From the NCBI RefSeq assembly GCF_017348915.1, contig NZ_CP071383.1, forward strand, positions 682,001-746,000: a stretch of 64,000 nucleotides of DNA, written 5' to 3'. This document shows, in pieces, positions 33,520 to 45,077 of this stretch (position 1 is its first letter; every line of letters begins with the position of its first letter). This DNA is from Leclercia pneumoniae. GTDB taxonomy: Bacteria; Pseudomonadota; Gammaproteobacteria; Enterobacterales; Enterobacteriaceae. Below the pieces are notes generated by a model. The model searched no databases, was not told the DNA's origin, and saw only the letters and a program-made list of their open reading frames with translations. The translations under genes were made by a program, and so were the position numbers.

Positions 33520-34772
33520 TCAAGGCGACGGACAGAAAACTGGTAGTTGGACTGGAGATAGGCACCGCGAAGGTAGCCGCTTTAGTAGGGGAAGTTCTGC
33601 CCGACGGTATGGTCAATATCATTGGCGTAGGCAGTTGCCCGTCTCGTGGTATGGATAAAGGTGGGGTAAACGACCTCGAGTCGGTGGTGAAGTGCGTACA
33701 GCGCGCCATCGATCAGGCAGAATTAATGGCAGACTGCCAGATTTCCTCTGTGTATCTGGCGCTCTCTGGCAAGCATATCAGCTGCCAGAATGAAATCGGT
33801 ATGGTGCCGATTTCAGAAGAAGAAGTGACACAGGAAGACGTTGAGAACGTGGTCCATACGGCGAAATCCGTGCGCGTGCGTGATGAGCATCGCGTCCTGC
33901 ATGTGATCCCGCAGGAATATGCCATCGACTATCAGGAAGGCATTAAAAATCCGGTCGGGCTTTCAGGCGTACGTATGCAGGCAAAAGTGCACTTGATCAC
34001 ATGTCACAACGATATGGCGAAGAACATCGTCAAAGCCGTTGAACGTTGTGGCCTCAAAGTTGACCAACTTATTTTCGCCGGTCTGGCAGCCAGTTATTCG
34101 GTGTTGACTGAAGACGAACGTGAACTGGGCGTCTGTGTCGTGGATATTGGCGGTGGTACAATGGACATGGCGGTGTATACCGGTGGAGCGTTGCGTCATA
34201 CCAAAGTGATCCCGTATGCGGGTAACGTGGTAACCAGCGATATCGCTTACGCCTTCGGCACGCCACCGAGCGATGCAGAGGCGATTAAAGTGCGCCATGG
34301 CTGTGCGCTCGGCTCTATCGTCGGTAAAGACGAGAGCGTTGAAGTGCCAAGCGTAGGGGGACGTCCTCCTCGCAGTCTGCAGCGTCAGACTCTGGCAGAG
34401 GTTATTGAGCCGCGTTACACCGAGCTGCTGAACCTTGTTAACGAAGAGATTTTGCAATTACAGGAACAACTTCGCCAGCAGGGAGTGAAACATCATCTTG
34501 CGGCGGGGATTGTATTAACCGGCGGTGCGGCGCAAATTGAAGGTCTTGCGGCCTGCGCACAGCGCGTGTTCCATACGCAGGTGCGTATCGGTGCCCCGCT
34601 GAATATCACCGGTCTGACAGATTATGCCCAGGAGCCCTATTACTCTACGGCCGTGGGCCTGCTTCACTACGGGAAGGAAACCCATCTCAGCGGTGAAGCA
34701 GAAGTGGAAAAACGTGCGTCGGTGGGGTCGTGGATCAAACGAATCAACACCTGGCTACGAAAAGAGTTTTAA
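33516..34772 (+). CDS. ftsA: Cell division protein FtsA
   Basis: This actin-fold ATPase tethers FtsZ to the membrane and recruits the divisome. The 418 residues are two shorter than E. coli because of a small deletion near the C-terminal linker ([11 protein letters not shown]). The ATP-binding motif [19 protein letters not shown] and the C-terminal amphipathic membrane helix ([13 protein letters not shown]) are present. It overlaps ftsQ by 4 nt; ftsZ starts 63 nt downstream. Confidence 0.97.
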   Translation: MIKATDRKLVVGLEIGTAKVAALVGEVLPDGMVNIIGVGSCPSRGMDKGGVNDLESVVKCVQRAIDQAELMADCQISSVYLALSGKHISCQNEIGMVPISEEEVTQEDVENVVHTAKSVRVRDEHRVLHVIPQEYAIDYQEGIKNPVGLSGVRMQAKVHLITCHNDMAKNIVKAVERCGLKVDQLIFAGLAASYSVLTEDERELGVCVVDIGGGTMDMAVYTGGALRHTKVIPYAGNVVTSDIAYAFGTPPSDAEAIKVRHGCALGSIVGKDESVEVPSVGGRPPRSLQRQTLAEVIEPRYTELLNLVNEEILQLQEQLRQQGVKHHLAAGIVLTGGAAQIEGLAACAQRVFHTQVRIGAPLNITGLTDYAQEPYYSTAVGLLHYGKETHLSGEAEVEKRASVGSWIKRINTWLRKEF

Positions 34773-34835
34773 TTTTTTTAAGAGACCGGAGAGAATTAAC
34801 GGTTTCGGGCGACAGGCACAACGGAGAGAGAAACT

Positions 34836-35987
34836 ATGTTTGAACCTATGGAATTAACCAACGACGCGGTGATTAAAGTCATCGGCGTCGGTGGCGGCGG
34901 CGGTAACGCCGTAGAGCACATGGTGCGTGAACGCATCGAAGGCGTGGAATTCTTTGCAGTTAACACCGATGCTCAGGCCCTGCGAAAGACGGCTGTCGGC
35001 CAGACAATTCAGATCGGTGGCGGCATCACGAAAGGTCTGGGCGCTGGGGCTAACCCGGAAGTCGGCCGTAACGCTGCCGAAGAAGACCGTGAAGCACTGC
35101 GTGCTGCGCTGGATGGTGCAGACATGGTGTTCATCGCAGCTGGCATGGGTGGTGGTACCGGCACGGGTGCTGCGCCAGTGGTGGCTGAAGTTGCAAAAGA
35201 TTTAGGTATTCTGACCGTTGCTGTCGTCACTAAGCCTTTCAACTTTGAAGGCAAAAAACGTATGGCGTTTGCGGAGCAGGGTATTACTGAGCTGTCCAAA
35301 CATGTGGACTCGCTGATTACTATCCCGAACGACAAGCTGCTGAAAGTGCTGGGTCGCGGTATCTCCCTGCTGGATGCCTTCGGTGCTGCGAACGACGTGC
35401 TGAAAGGCGCCGTTCAGGGTATCGCTGAGCTGATTACCCGTCCGGGTCTGATGAACGTCGACTTTGCAGACGTTCGCACCGTGATGTCCGAAATGGGCTA
35501 CGCGATGATGGGCTCCGGCGTGGCAAGCGGTGAAGACCGTGCTGAAGAAGCCGCTGAAATGGCGATCTCCTCTCCGCTGCTGGAAGATATCGACCTCTCT
35601 GGTGCGCGCGGCGTGCTGGTTAACATCACCGCCGGCTTCGACCTGCGTCTGGATGAGTTCGAAACGGTGGGTAACACCATTCGTGCGTTCGCTTCCGACA
35701 ACGCGACCGTGGTTATCGGTACCTCTCTGGATCCAGAGATGAACGACGAACTGCGCGTTACCGTTGTTGCAACTGGCATCGGCATGGACAAGCGCCCTGA
35801 GATCACGCTTGTCACTAACAAACAGACTCAGCCGCCAGTTATGGATCGCTACCCGCAGCACGGTATGACCCCGCTGACGCAGGAGCAAAAACCGGCCGCG
35901 AAAGTGGTTAATGACAATACACCGCAAACCCAGAAAGAACCGGATTATCTGGACATCCCAGCGTTCCTGCGTAAGCAAGCTGACTAG
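34836..35987 (+). CDS. ftsZ: Cell division GTPase FtsZ
   Basis: This tubulin homologue forms the Z ring. The 383 residues match E. coli. The tubulin signature GGGTGTG is at residues 105-111, and the T7-loop [15 protein letters not shown] follows. The variable linker (about 320-365) leads to the conserved C-terminal peptide [14 protein letters not shown], which binds FtsA, ZipA, MinC and the neighbour ZapD. It closes the dcw cluster. Confidence 0.98.
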   Translation: MFEPMELTNDAVIKVIGVGGGGGNAVEHMVRERIEGVEFFAVNTDAQALRKTAVGQTIQIGGGITKGLGAGANPEVGRNAAEEDREALRAALDGADMVFIAAGMGGGTGTGAAPVVAEVAKDLGILTVAVVTKPFNFEGKKRMAFAEQGITELSKHVDSLITIPNDKLLKVLGRGISLLDAFGAANDVLKGAVQGIAELITRPGLMNVDFADVRTVMSEMGYAMMGSGVASGEDRAEEAAEMAISSPLLEDIDLSGARGVLVNITAGFDLRLDEFETVGNTIRAFASDNATVVIGTSLDPEMNDELRVTVVATGIGMDKRPEITLVTNKQTQPPVMDRYPQHGMTPLTQEQKPAAKVVNDNTPQTQKEPDYLDIPAFLRKQAD

Positions 35988-36001
35988 GATTAGGCTGGAA
36001 T

Positions 36002-36030
36002 TTGGGGATTTGCGCTCTTTGTGCTAAACT
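36002..36030 (+). promoter_or_regulatory. Possible lpxC promoter
   Basis: TTGGGG (36002-36007) and TAAACT (36025-36030) are 17 bp apart just after the ftsZ stop. The leader then contains a hairpin CCGATAGTG / CACTCTCGG with one mismatch (36037-36059). E. coli has an lpxC promoter at this position. Confidence 0.45.
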
Positions 36031-36067
36031 GCCCTGCCGATAGTGATATACACTCTCGGTTGGATAA

Positions 36068-37006
<939 letters not shown>

Positions 37007-37030
37007 CGGTTACACCCGTTAACTAAAATA

Positions 37031-37078
37031 GACTGGTTAACCTGGCACTCTCTCCGGCCAGGGATACCAGTCTTTTTT
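37031..37078 (+). terminator. lpxC terminator
   Basis: Nested stems GACTGGT / ACCAGTC (37031-37037 with 37066-37072) and CCTGGC / GCCAGG are followed by TTTTTT. It ends the lpxC transcript ahead of secM. Confidence 0.9.
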
Positions 37079-37256
37079 GTTTTTGTCTTTCCTGAATTTT
37101 GCGGTCAACGGCGCGTTTGCTGGTTTCATGACCATTTTTAACTCTCTCTGTGCCTCATTACTGCTGCTGTGTATGGCCTTTAGTGGTAATATCTGGACGC
37201 GAAAATAAACAAAATCAAATTGTGAGCCTTGTGGCTCTCTTATTGTGGTGGGGCAA

Positions 37257-37757
37257 TTGAGCGGAATTCTGACGCGCTGGCGACAATTTGGCAGACGTTA
37301 CTTCTGGCCGCATCTCCTGTTGGGGATGGTCGCGGCGAGTCTCGGTTTGCCTGCGCTCAGCAACAGCGCTGAGGCATCGACGCCGGCGAAGACGTCCGCC
37401 ACCCATGATTTCACCACCCACGTTAATTTCACCAATCTTGCGCTGCTGGAAGCGAACCGCCGTACCAATTTCACGGTGGATTACTGGCACCAGCATGCGA
37501 TTCGTACCGTCATTCGTCATCTCTCATTTGCGATGGCGCCGCAGGCGCTGCCTGCCATCGAAGAGTCGCTGCCAGTACAGGCGCACCATCTTGCGCTGCT
37601 TGATACGCTCAACACGCTGCTAACGCAGCAGAGTAAACCGCTGGCTACCCTGCCTCAGCCTGCGGTTATCTCGTTAGCCCCGGAATCGACCTTCTTTGTA
37701 TCCGCCTGGATAAGCCAGGTGCAGGGTATCCGCGCCGGGCCTCAACATCTCAGTTAA
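37257..37757 (+). CDS. secM: SecM translation arrest peptide
   Basis: SecM is a secreted monitor whose ribosome stall exposes the secA start site when Sec export is poor. From the TTG at 37257, equivalent to the E. coli [12 protein letters not shown] start, it has 166 residues against 170; GTG codons at 37245 and 37248 are alternatives. An unusually long signal peptide ends near residue 38. The middle is diverged, but the arrest motif is complete: Phe146, Trp151-Ile152 and GIRAGP at 157-162. secA begins 60 nt after the stop. Confidence 0.93.
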   Translation: MSGILTRWRQFGRRYFWPHLLLGMVAASLGLPALSNSAEASTPAKTSATHDFTTHVNFTNLALLEANRRTNFTVDYWHQHAIRTVIRHLSFAMAPQALPAIEESLPVQAHHLALLDTLNTLLTQQSKPLATLPQPAVISLAPESTFFVSAWISQVQGIRAGPQHLS

Positions 37758-37817
37758 ATTAATCGTTTTTTAATCACTTAATTTATCTATCCTGACCGGG
37801 ATGTTTGAGATTTTATT

Positions 37818-40523
37818 ATGCTAATCAAATTATTAACTAAAGTTTTTGGTAGTCGTAACGATCGTACCCTGCGCCGCATGCGTAAAGCTGTCACCGTCAT
37901 CAATGGCCTTGAGCCAGAAATGGAAAAACTGTCCGATGACGAGCTGAAAGCGAAGACCGCTGAATTCCGCGCGCGTCTTGAAAAAGGCGAGACCGTAGAA
38001 AGCCTGATTCCTGAAGCATTTGCTGTGGTACGTGAGGCGAGTAAGCGCGTATTTGGGATGCGTCACTTCGACGTGCAGCTGTTGGGTGGTATGGTCCTGA
38101 ACGATCGCTGCATCGCAGAGATGCGTACCGGTGAAGGTAAAACCCTGACCGCAACGCTGCCAGCGTACCTGAACGCGCTCTCCGGCAAAGGCGTTCACGT
38201 GGTAACCGTCAACGACTATCTGGCGCAGCGTGACGCCGAAAACAACCGTCCCCTGTTCGAATTCTTGGGCATGACCGTAGGCATCAACATGTCTGGTCTG
38301 CCAGCACCCGCCAAGCGTGAAGCGTATAACGCCGACATCACTTACGGGACCAACAACGAATACGGCTTCGACTACCTGCGTGACAACATGGCGTTTAGCC
38401 CGGAAGAGCGCGTACAGCGTAAACTGCACTATGCGCTGGTGGATGAAGTTGACTCCATTCTCATCGATGAAGCACGTACGCCGCTGATCATCTCCGGTCC
38501 GGCGGAAGACAGCTCTGAAATGTACCGCAAGGTCGACAAAATCATCCCACATCTGATTCGTCAGGAAAAAGAGGACTCGGATACCTTCCAGGGTGAAGGC
38601 CACTTCTCTGTGGATGAAAAAGCGCGTCAGGTTAACCTGACCGAACGCGGCCTGGTGCAAATTGAAGAGCTGCTGGTTGCGCAGGGCATTATGGACGAGG
38701 GTGAGTCACTCTACTCCCCGACCAATATCATGCTCATGCACCACGTCACCGCTGCGCTGCGTGCTCACGTCCTGTTTACCCGCGACGTTGATTACATTGT
38801 GAAAGACGGCGAAGTGATCATCGTTGATGAGCACACTGGCCGTACCATGCAGGGCCGCCGCTGGTCCGACGGTTTGCATCAGGCTGTCGAAGCCAAAGAG
38901 GGCGTCGACATCCAGAATGAAAACCAGACGCTGGCGTCTATTACCTTCCAGAACTACTTCCGTCTGTACGAGAAGCTGGCAGGCATGACCGGTACGGCAG
39001 ATACTGAAGCCTTCGAATTCAGTTCTATCTATAAGCTGGATACCGTTGTGGTGCCGACCAACCGTCCGATGATCCGTAAGGACATGCCGGATCTGGTCTA
39101 TATGACCGAAGCAGAAAAAATTCAGGCCATCATTGAAGATATTCGCGATCGTACCGCTGCCGGTCAACCGGTGCTGGTAGGTACGATTTCCATCGAAAAA
39201 TCGGAAGTGGTCTCGAATGAACTGACGAAAGCAGGTATCAAGCACAACGTACTGAACGCCAAATTCCACGCGAAAGAGGCAGATATCGTTGCGCAGGCGG
39301 GTTATCCCTCTGCCGTGACCATCGCCACCAACATGGCAGGCCGTGGTACCGATATCATGCTGGGTGGTAGCTGGCAGGCTGAAGTGGCCGAGCTGGAAAA
39401 TCCAACTCCGGAGCAGATTGCTCAGATCAAAGCCGAGTGGCAGGTGCGTCACGACGCAGTGCTGGCCGCAGGTGGCTTGCATATTATCGGCACGGAACGT
39501 CATGAATCACGTCGTATCGATAACCAGCTGCGTGGCCGTGCGGGTCGTCAGGGTGATGCCGGTTCTTCTCGCTTCTACCTGTCTATGGAAGATGCCCTGA
39601 TGCGTATTTTCGCCTCCGACCGCGTTTCCGGCATGATGCGTAAGCTGGGGATGAAGCCGGGTGAAGCCATCGAGCACCCATGGGTGACCAAAGCGATTGC
39701 CAACGCACAGCGTAAAGTAGAAAGCCGCAACTTCGATATTCGTAAACAGCTGCTGGAATACGATGATGTAGCGAACGACCAGCGTCGTGCGATCTACACC
39801 CAGCGTAACGAACTGCTGGACGTGTCTGATGTGAGCGAAACCATCGACAGCATCCGCGAAGACGTCTTCAAAGCAACTATCGACGGACATATTCCTCCGC
39901 AGTCCCTGGAAGAGATGTGGGACGTGGAAGGGCTGCAGGAGCGCCTGAAAAACGACTTCGACCTCGACCTGCCGATTAAAGAGTGGCTGGATAAAGAGCC
40001 AGAGCTGCATGAAGAGACGCTGCGTGAACGCATCTTCGCTTCTGCGGTAGAAGTCTATAAACGCAAAGAAGAGGTTGTGGGTGCAGAGATGATGCGCCAC
40101 TTCGAAAAAGGCGTAATGCTGCAGACGCTGGACTCTCTTTGGAAAGAGCACCTGGCCGCGATGGATTATCTGCGTCAGGGTATCCACCTGCGTGGCTATG
40201 CGCAGAAAGATCCTAAGCAGGAGTACAAGCGTGAGTCCTTCGCGATGTTCGCCGCCATGCTGGAGTCACTCAAATATGAAGTGATCAGCACCCTGAGCAA
40301 AGTTCAGGTCCGTATGCCGGAAGAGGTGGAAGCGATGGAGCAGCAGCGTCGTGAAGAAGCTGAGCGTCTGGCCCAGATGCAGCAGCTAAGCCACCAGACG
40401 GATGACAGCGAGGCCGCAGCCGCTATTGCCGCGCAGAGTGGGGATCGCAAAGTGGGTCGCAATGATCCTTGCCCATGTGGTTCGGGTAAAAAATATAAGG
40501 CGTGCCACGGTCGCCTGAGCTAA
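37818..40523 (+). CDS. secA: Preprotein translocase ATPase SecA
   Basis: SecA is the motor that drives preproteins through SecYEG. The 901 residues match E. coli. Walker A-type RTGEGKT is at 103-109, the [13 protein letters not shown] helicase motif and the [10 protein letters not shown] motif follow, and the C-terminal zinc-binding tail [17 protein letters not shown] (Cys885, Cys887, Cys896, His897) contacts SecB and lipids. It is translationally controlled by the upstream secM. Confidence 0.98.
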   Translation: MLIKLLTKVFGSRNDRTLRRMRKAVTVINGLEPEMEKLSDDELKAKTAEFRARLEKGETVESLIPEAFAVVREASKRVFGMRHFDVQLLGGMVLNDRCIAEMRTGEGKTLTATLPAYLNALSGKGVHVVTVNDYLAQRDAENNRPLFEFLGMTVGINMSGLPAPAKREAYNADITYGTNNEYGFDYLRDNMAFSPEERVQRKLHYALVDEVDSILIDEARTPLIISGPAEDSSEMYRKVDKIIPHLIRQEKEDSDTFQGEGHFSVDEKARQVNLTERGLVQIEELLVAQGIMDEGESLYSPTNIMLMHHVTAALRAHVLFTRDVDYIVKDGEVIIVDEHTGRTMQGRRWSDGLHQAVEAKEGVDIQNENQTLASITFQNYFRLYEKLAGMTGTADTEAFEFSSIYKLDTVVVPTNRPMIRKDMPDLVYMTEAEKIQAIIEDIRDRTAAGQPVLVGTISIEKSEVVSNELTKAGIKHNVLNAKFHAKEADIVAQAGYPSAVTIATNMAGRGTDIMLGGSWQAEVAELENPTPEQIAQIKAEWQVRHDAVLAAGGLHIIGTERHESRRIDNQLRGRAGRQGDAGSSRFYLSMEDALMRIFASDRVSGMMRKLGMKPGEAIEHPWVTKAIANAQRKVESRNFDIRKQLLEYDDVANDQRRAIYTQRNELLDVSDVSETIDSIREDVFKATIDGHIPPQSLEEMWDVEGLQERLKNDFDLDLPIKEWLDKEPELHEETLRERIFASAVEVYKRKEEVVGAEMMRHFEKGVMLQTLDSLWKEHLAAMDYLRQGIHLRGYAQKDPKQEYKRESFAMFAAMLESLKYEVISTLSKVQVRMPEEVEAMEQQRREEAERLAQMQQLSHQTDDSEAAAAIAAQSGDRKVGRNDPCPCGSGKKYKACHGRLS

Positions 40524-40537
40524 GTGATGAACTGACT

Positions 40538-40567
40538 AAAAAGGCGCAGCTTTCTGCGCCTTTTTTA
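40538..40567 (+). terminator. secA terminator
   Basis: AAGGCGCAG (40541-40549) pairs with CTGCGCCTT (40554-40562), followed by a T-run to 40566. The mutT start is 14 nt downstream, so mutT needs read-through or its own promoter. Confidence 0.88.
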
Positions 40568-40580
40568 TAGGTGTAATTCG

Positions 40581-40973
40581 ATGAAAGTATTGAATATCTC
40601 AACCGGTATTATCCGTAACGCGAAACAGCAAATTTTTATCACTCAGCGTGCCGCCGACGCCCATATGGCCAACAAGTGGGAATTTCCGGGCGGTAAGATT
40701 GAAGCGGGCGAAAGTGCAGAGCAGGCGCTGGTGCGTGAATTACAGGAAGAGGTTGGCATCACTCCTCAGGGTGCGACGCTTTATGAAAAACTGGAGTACC
40801 AGTTTCCCGATCGCCATATCACTCTGTGGTTCTGGCTGGTGGAGAGCTGGGACGGTGAGCCGTGGGGCAAGGAGGGGCAGCCAGGGAGCTGGGTTGCGCA
40901 AAGTGAGCTGGATGCGGAGAAGTTCCCACCTGCGAACGAGCCGGTGATTTCACGCCTGAAACGGGGTCAGTGA
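40581..40973 (+). CDS. mutT: 8-oxo-dGTP diphosphatase MutT
   Basis: MutT removes oxidised 8-oxo-dGTP from the nucleotide pool, preventing A:T to C:G transversions. The 130 residues (129 in E. coli) contain a complete Nudix box, GKIEAGESAEQALVREL then QEEVGI, at about residues 38-60. It lies downstream of secA and convergent with yacG. Confidence 0.97.
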   Translation: MKVLNISTGIIRNAKQQIFITQRAADAHMANKWEFPGGKIEAGESAEQALVRELQEEVGITPQGATLYEKLEYQFPDRHITLWFWLVESWDGEPWGKEGQPGSWVAQSELDAEKFPPANEPVISRLKRGQ

Positions 40974-40975
40974 GT

Positions 40976-41000
40976 CTGCCGGACTATGCGCCGGCAGGCT
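40976..41000. terminator. mutT/yacG intergenic hairpin
   Basis: CTGCCGG (40976-40982) pairs with CCGGCAG (40991-40997) between the convergent mutT and yacG genes. The T-run is poor on both sides, so terminator activity is likely but not certain. Confidence 0.55.
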
Positions 41001-41007
41001 TTGCGTC

Positions 41008-41202
41008 TTAGCGCTGTTCCTCGCTCCAGTCATCGCTGTCTGAGAGATCGCCCGCGCTGGGAATACGTTTCTCTTCGGCAGCCCATTCACCCAGATCAAT
41101 AAGCTGACAACGCTTGCAACAAAATGGGCGAAACGGACTTTGCTCGCTCCAGACCACGGCTTTACCGCAGGTCGGGCAGTTTACTGTCGTAACATCAGAC
41201 AT
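41008..41202 (-). CDS. yacG: DNA gyrase inhibitor YacG
   Basis: The 64-residue zinc protein binds GyrB and inhibits gyrase activity in vitro in E. coli. Zinc ligands Cys9, Cys12, Cys28 and Cys32 are in CPTCGK and FCCKRC; an additional Cys29 replaces the Ser of the E. coli protein. The acidic C-terminal tail ([11 protein letters not shown]) is typical. It is the last gene of coaE-zapD-yacG, 9 nt after zapD. Confidence 0.95.
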   Translation of the reverse strand: MSDVTTVNCPTCGKAVVWSEQSPFRPFCCKRCQLIDLGEWAAEEKRIPSAGDLSDSDDWSEEQR

Positions 41203-41211
41203 CTTTACTCC

Positions 41212-41955
41212 TTAACAACACGCCAGCTCGAAATCGAGACGTTCTGGCACCACGCCATGTTCGCTATCTAACGGCATAAAACGGATCGCAAAACGGCTTT
41301 TATGGCCTGAAATCTGCGGGTAGAGCTGCTCGTCCAGCGCCAGATTCAGACGCAGCAGGTCGGCATCTTCTCCATTATCCTGGTAAAAACCATTCAGACT
41401 GGTCTGTTTACGGAACTGAGCCGAGTTGCGAATCAAATCCAGAATTAAGGATAAGGCCTGAATAAGCGGCTCCAGGCTCTGAAGCCAACTCTGGACCTGC
41501 GCATCACGTTGCGCCTGGGGCATATGCAGCCAAATGTGCAGGGTGGGTAAATCAAAACTACAGCAGCCACCCGGGATGCTCAAACGCTGACGTACCAGCG
41601 CAATCAGACGATCTTCACGCAAGAACTGGCCAATACGCGGCGTACTCATCAGTATTCCGCTGCTGTTTTTTAGCTGCTGACGCAGCGCGTCGATACGACT
41701 GTTATCTACTCCAGGGACTTCAGCCCATGCCTGCAGTTTACGATGCTGGCGCTCCAGCTCTTTTAACAGCTCCGTACGGACTTCACCGCGCTCTAACACA
41801 TCCAGCAGATCGCCAACATTGCGAAAGAAGTGCAGGGCTGAGGTGTGGTTATTAACCGGAAGAGAATTTGACAGCTGCTGGACTAAAAACTCGATGCGCA
41901 ACCAGGTACGCATTTTTTCATTGAGCGGATGCTCAAACAGAATGTGGGTGTGCAT
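41212..41955 (-). CDS. zapD: Z-ring associated protein ZapD
   Basis: ZapD bundles FtsZ filaments by binding the FtsZ C-terminal peptide. The 247 residues equal E. coli ZapD (YacF). It is mostly helical at the N-terminus, followed by a beta domain; no membrane segments. Its ATG overlaps the coaE stop by one base (TAATG). Confidence 0.96.
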   Translation of the reverse strand: MHTHILFEHPLNEKMRTWLRIEFLVQQLSNSLPVNNHTSALHFFRNVGDLLDVLERGEVRTELLKELERQHRKLQAWAEVPGVDNSRIDALRQQLKNSSGILMSTPRIGQFLREDRLIALVRQRLSIPGGCCSFDLPTLHIWLHMPQAQRDAQVQSWLQSLEPLIQALSLILDLIRNSAQFRKQTSLNGFYQDNGEDADLLRLNLALDEQLYPQISGHKSRFAIRFMPLDSEHGVVPERLDFELACC

Positions 41956-42575
41956 TATGGCTTTTCCTGTGAATCGGCCTGCGCTGCAAGTTGCAGGTAT
42001 TGTGCATGCAGGCGGGCAACAGCGGATGCAATGGCATCCGGTGCGCCGTCATTATTAATAACATCATCCGCGACGGCAAGGCGTGCTTCACGCGTGGCCT
42101 GCGCGGCCAGAATAGTTTCCGCATGATGGCGCGCAACATTATCACGCGCCATGGTGCGCTGAATTTGGGTCTCTTGAGAGACGTCGACCACCAGAATCCG
42201 ATCGGCTTTATCGTGCAGACGATTCTCCACCAGCAGGGGGACCACCCACATTACGTAAGGTGAGGTTGCTGCAGCAATCTGCCGTTGAGTCTCTTGCTGA
42301 ATTAAGGGGTGGAGGAGGGCGTTGAGCCAGGCTTTTTCGTCGGGATGAGAGAAGATACGCTCGCGCAACATGCGACGATTTAACGTGCCATCCGGCGCAA
42401 TAAGCTGGCTACCAAAATGTTCGGCAATGGCCTGAAGTGCGGGTGTATTGGGTTCTACCACCTGACGGGCAATAATATCGGCGTCAATTATCGTGACACC
42501 CAGATGAGAGAAGGCGTCAGCAACAGTGCTTTTGCCACTACCAATGCCCCCCGTTAACGCAACGATGTACCCCAT
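41955..42575 (-). CDS. coaE: Dephospho-CoA kinase CoaE
   Basis: CoaE phosphorylates the 3'-hydroxyl of dephospho-CoA, the last step of coenzyme A synthesis. The 206 residues match E. coli. The P-loop GGIGSGKST is at residues 9-17, and the [17 protein letters not shown] lid and substrate region follows. It is the first gene of coaE-zapD-yacG and divergent from guaC. Confidence 0.97.
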   Translation of the reverse strand: MGYIVALTGGIGSGKSTVADAFSHLGVTIIDADIIARQVVEPNTPALQAIAEHFGSQLIAPDGTLNRRMLRERIFSHPDEKAWLNALLHPLIQQETQRQIAAATSPYVMWVVPLLVENRLHDKADRILVVDVSQETQIQRTMARDNVARHHAETILAAQATREARLAVADDVINNDGAPDAIASAVARLHAQYLQLAAQADSQEKP

Positions 42576-42719
42576 TAAACAAAATCCTGGGAATTATTCA
42601 TTATTAAAATCAATTGCTTAAAATTTAATCATTCAGCAATCAAGGTTAAGCCCTGTTTACTTACTTTTGAGCAGGTAAATTTATAGGATTGTAGCGTAAA
42701 AAAAGAGAATTTCGCAGTC

Positions 42720-42747
42720 TTGCGCAGCCAGTATTAGTGCGTATGAT
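42720..42747 (+). promoter_or_regulatory. Possible guaC promoter
   Basis: TTGCGC (42720-42725) and TATGAT (42742-42747) are 16 bp apart, about 55 nt before guaC. The -10 is close to consensus. Confidence 0.5.
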
Positions 42748-42802
42748 AGCGTCACTGGAGTTGTGAGTTTCGTTTTTCGCCATTGACCCCAGGAATCCGC
42801 TA

Positions 42803-43846
42803 ATGCGTATCGAAGAAGATTTGAAGTTAGGTTTTAAAGACGTTCTTATCCGCCCTAAACGCTCTACCCTCAAGAGCCGCTCAGACGTTGAACTCGAACG
42901 TCAATTCACCTTCAAACATTCTGGTCAGACCTGGTCTGGTGTGCCAATTATCGCCGCCAACATGGATACCGTGGGTACTTTTGCGATGGCGACTGCTCTG
43001 GCAAGCTTCGACATTCTGACCGCGGTGCATAAGCATTACAGCGTGGAAGAGTGGAGTGCGTTCGCCAGCGCCGCTTCCGAGAACGTGCTGAAGCACGTCA
43101 TGGTTTCTACCGGCACCTCTGATGCCGATTTCGAGAAAACCAAACAAATCCTTACCGCTAACCCGGCCCTGAACTTTGTCTGTATCGATGTGGCTAACGG
43201 TTACTCCGAACACTTCGTACAGTTCGTTAGCAAGGCGCGCGAAGCCTGGCCAACGAAGACCATTATCGCGGGCAACGTGGTAACCGGCGAAATGTGTGAA
43301 GAGCTGATTCTTTCTGGCGCTGACATCGTAAAAGTTGGTATCGGTCCGGGCTCCGTCTGCACCACTCGCGTCAAAACCGGTGTCGGCTATCCCCAACTCT
43401 CTGCAGTCATTGAGTGTGCCGATGCGGCGCATGGCCTGGGCGGGCAAATCATCAGCGATGGCGGTTGCACCACACCCGGTGACGTGGCTAAAGCGTTCGG
43501 CGGCGGCGCAGATTTCGTGATGCTGGGTGGGATGCTGGCAGGGCATGAAGAGAGCGGTGGCAACATCGTTGAAGAGAATGGCGAGAAATTCATGCTCTTC
43601 TACGGCATGAGTTCCGAATCCGCCATGACCCGACACGTCGGGGGTGTAGCGAAATACCGCGCCGCTGAAGGAAAAACCGTGAAGCTGCCTCTGCGTGGCC
43701 CGGTGGATCACACCGCACGCGACATTCTGGGCGGCCTGCGTTCAGCTTGTACCTACGTGGGTGCATCTCGCCTGAAAGAGCTGACTAAGCGCACGACCTT
43801 TATCCGTGTTCAGGAACAGGAAAACCGCGTTTTCAATAGCCTGTAA
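42803..43846 (+). CDS. guaC: GMP reductase GuaC
   Basis: GuaC reduces GMP to IMP with NADPH, returning guanine nucleotides to the adenine branch. The 347 residues match E. coli. It is a TIM barrel of the IMPDH/GMPR family without the CBS domain; the catalytic cysteine is in [13 protein letters not shown], and [15 protein letters not shown] follows. It stands alone between coaE (divergent) and hofC (convergent). Confidence 0.97.
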   Translation: MRIEEDLKLGFKDVLIRPKRSTLKSRSDVELERQFTFKHSGQTWSGVPIIAANMDTVGTFAMATALASFDILTAVHKHYSVEEWSAFASAASENVLKHVMVSTGTSDADFEKTKQILTANPALNFVCIDVANGYSEHFVQFVSKAREAWPTKTIIAGNVVTGEMCEELILSGADIVKVGIGPGSVCTTRVKTGVGYPQLSAVIECADAAHGLGGQIISDGGCTTPGDVAKAFGGGADFVMLGGMLAGHEESGGNIVEENGEKFMLFYGMSSESAMTRHVGGVAKYRAAEGKTVKLPLRGPVDHTARDILGGLRSACTYVGASRLKELTKRTTFIRVQEQENRVFNSL

Positions 43847-43853
43847 TCCTTCT

Positions 43854-43877
43854 CGCTGGCGCCTCAGCGCGCCAGCG
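43854..43877. terminator. guaC/hofC convergent hairpin
   Basis: CGCTGGCGC (43854-43862) pairs with GCGCCAGCG (43869-43877), a 9-bp GC-rich stem touching the hofC stop codon. T-runs are weak on both sides. Confidence 0.5.
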
Positions 43878-45077
43878 TTATCCCCCGCTCATCGCATCCC
43901 CCAAATGAAATATAGGCAAGTACATCGCCACCACCAGCGTGCCAATAATGACGCCCGTCACAATCAACAGGAGCGGTTCCAGCAGAGACGCGAGGTCATC
44001 CGCGTGTTGAAAGGTCTTCGCATTATGATGCTGCGCCAGGTTATAGAGCATGGTATCCAGTGCGCCAGAAACTTCGCCGGTGCGAACCAGTTGAATGCAG
44101 AGTGGCGTAAACAGGCCGGCAGTGTTGAATGCTGACCAGATGGGCGAGCCCTGCATCACGCGGTGGCGAATCGCCTGCAGTTTGTCGCGCCAGAATGGGC
44201 ACTCCATTGTCTCTTCGGTGCTCTCCAGCCCCTGCAGAAAGGTGATGCCTGCCTGTTGGGTGAGTGACAGCACGGTAAATATTTGGCTAAGCTTTTGACC
44301 CCGCACAAGCGTACCGATCAGGGGGCACCTAAGGAGCAGGCGCATCGTCACGCTTTGCCATGGCGGGTGGCGACGCAGGCCCATCAGGCCTAAACCAGCA
44401 GCAACCAGCAGAACCAAAAAGACCCAACCCCAGCGTTGTAAAAACGCGGCTGCGGCCATCACGCCCTGCGTGAGTGCGGGTAAAGGTGTATTAAAGGTTT
44501 TGTAGATAGCAGCAAATTCGGGTAGGACCATCGTCACCATCGCCAGTACGACGGCGATGGCCAGCGAAAGGATGATAATCGGGTAGCGGAGTGCCTTTTT
44601 AACCTTTGCGCTGAGCTGCTGTTGCGTTTTTTGCTGAATAGCGAGCTGACGGCAACACTCATCGAGCTTACCGGTCAGTTCTCCGGTTTTCATCATTGAG
44701 ATGTAGAGCGCCGGGAACACGCCAGGCCATTTCTTGAGCGTATCGGAAAAGGGGCTACCCGCGCTGAGATCCTCGGCGACGCTCTGCAATAGCGCCTGCC
44801 AGTGTTTAAGCGGATGCTGCTGTGCAAGTAGCTCCAGAGAGGCCGATAACGTTAAACCTGCCTGCAGCAACGTAGCCAACTGATGGATGACCTCATAACG
44901 ATCCTGGGGCTGCCAGTGCGCCTGACGCAGCGTGCCGCGACGCAGTGACAGCGGGAAAAGCGTCTTATCTTGCAGCTTTTGCCATGCACTTTCACGGTCA
45001 GGGGCCAGGATGGCCCCCTCTATGCTTACGCCCTGCTGATCGAGGGCGCGCCATCGCCAAAGCTGTTCACTGGCCAT
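43878..45077 (-). CDS. hofC: Type IV pilus inner membrane platform protein HofC
   Basis: This PilC/GspF-family polytopic protein is the platform for pilus assembly. The 399 residues are one shorter than E. coli HofC. It has two T2SSF domains (about residues 65-190 and 265-390), with membrane segments near 165-190, 215-235 and 370-390. It overlaps hofB by 11 nt in ppdD-hofB-hofC. The gene looks intact even though hofB upstream carries a stop codon. Confidence 0.93.
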   Translation of the reverse strand: MASEQLWRWRALDQQGVSIEGAILAPDRESAWQKLQDKTLFPLSLRRGTLRQAHWQPQDRYEVIHQLATLLQAGLTLSASLELLAQQHPLKHWQALLQSVAEDLSAGSPFSDTLKKWPGVFPALYISMMKTGELTGKLDECCRQLAIQQKTQQQLSAKVKKALRYPIIILSLAIAVVLAMVTMVLPEFAAIYKTFNTPLPALTQGVMAAAAFLQRWGWVFLVLLVAAGLGLMGLRRHPPWQSVTMRLLLRCPLIGTLVRGQKLSQIFTVLSLTQQAGITFLQGLESTEETMECPFWRDKLQAIRHRVMQGSPIWSAFNTAGLFTPLCIQLVRTGEVSGALDTMLYNLAQHHNAKTFQHADDLASLLEPLLLIVTGVIIGTLVVAMYLPIFHLGDAMSGG

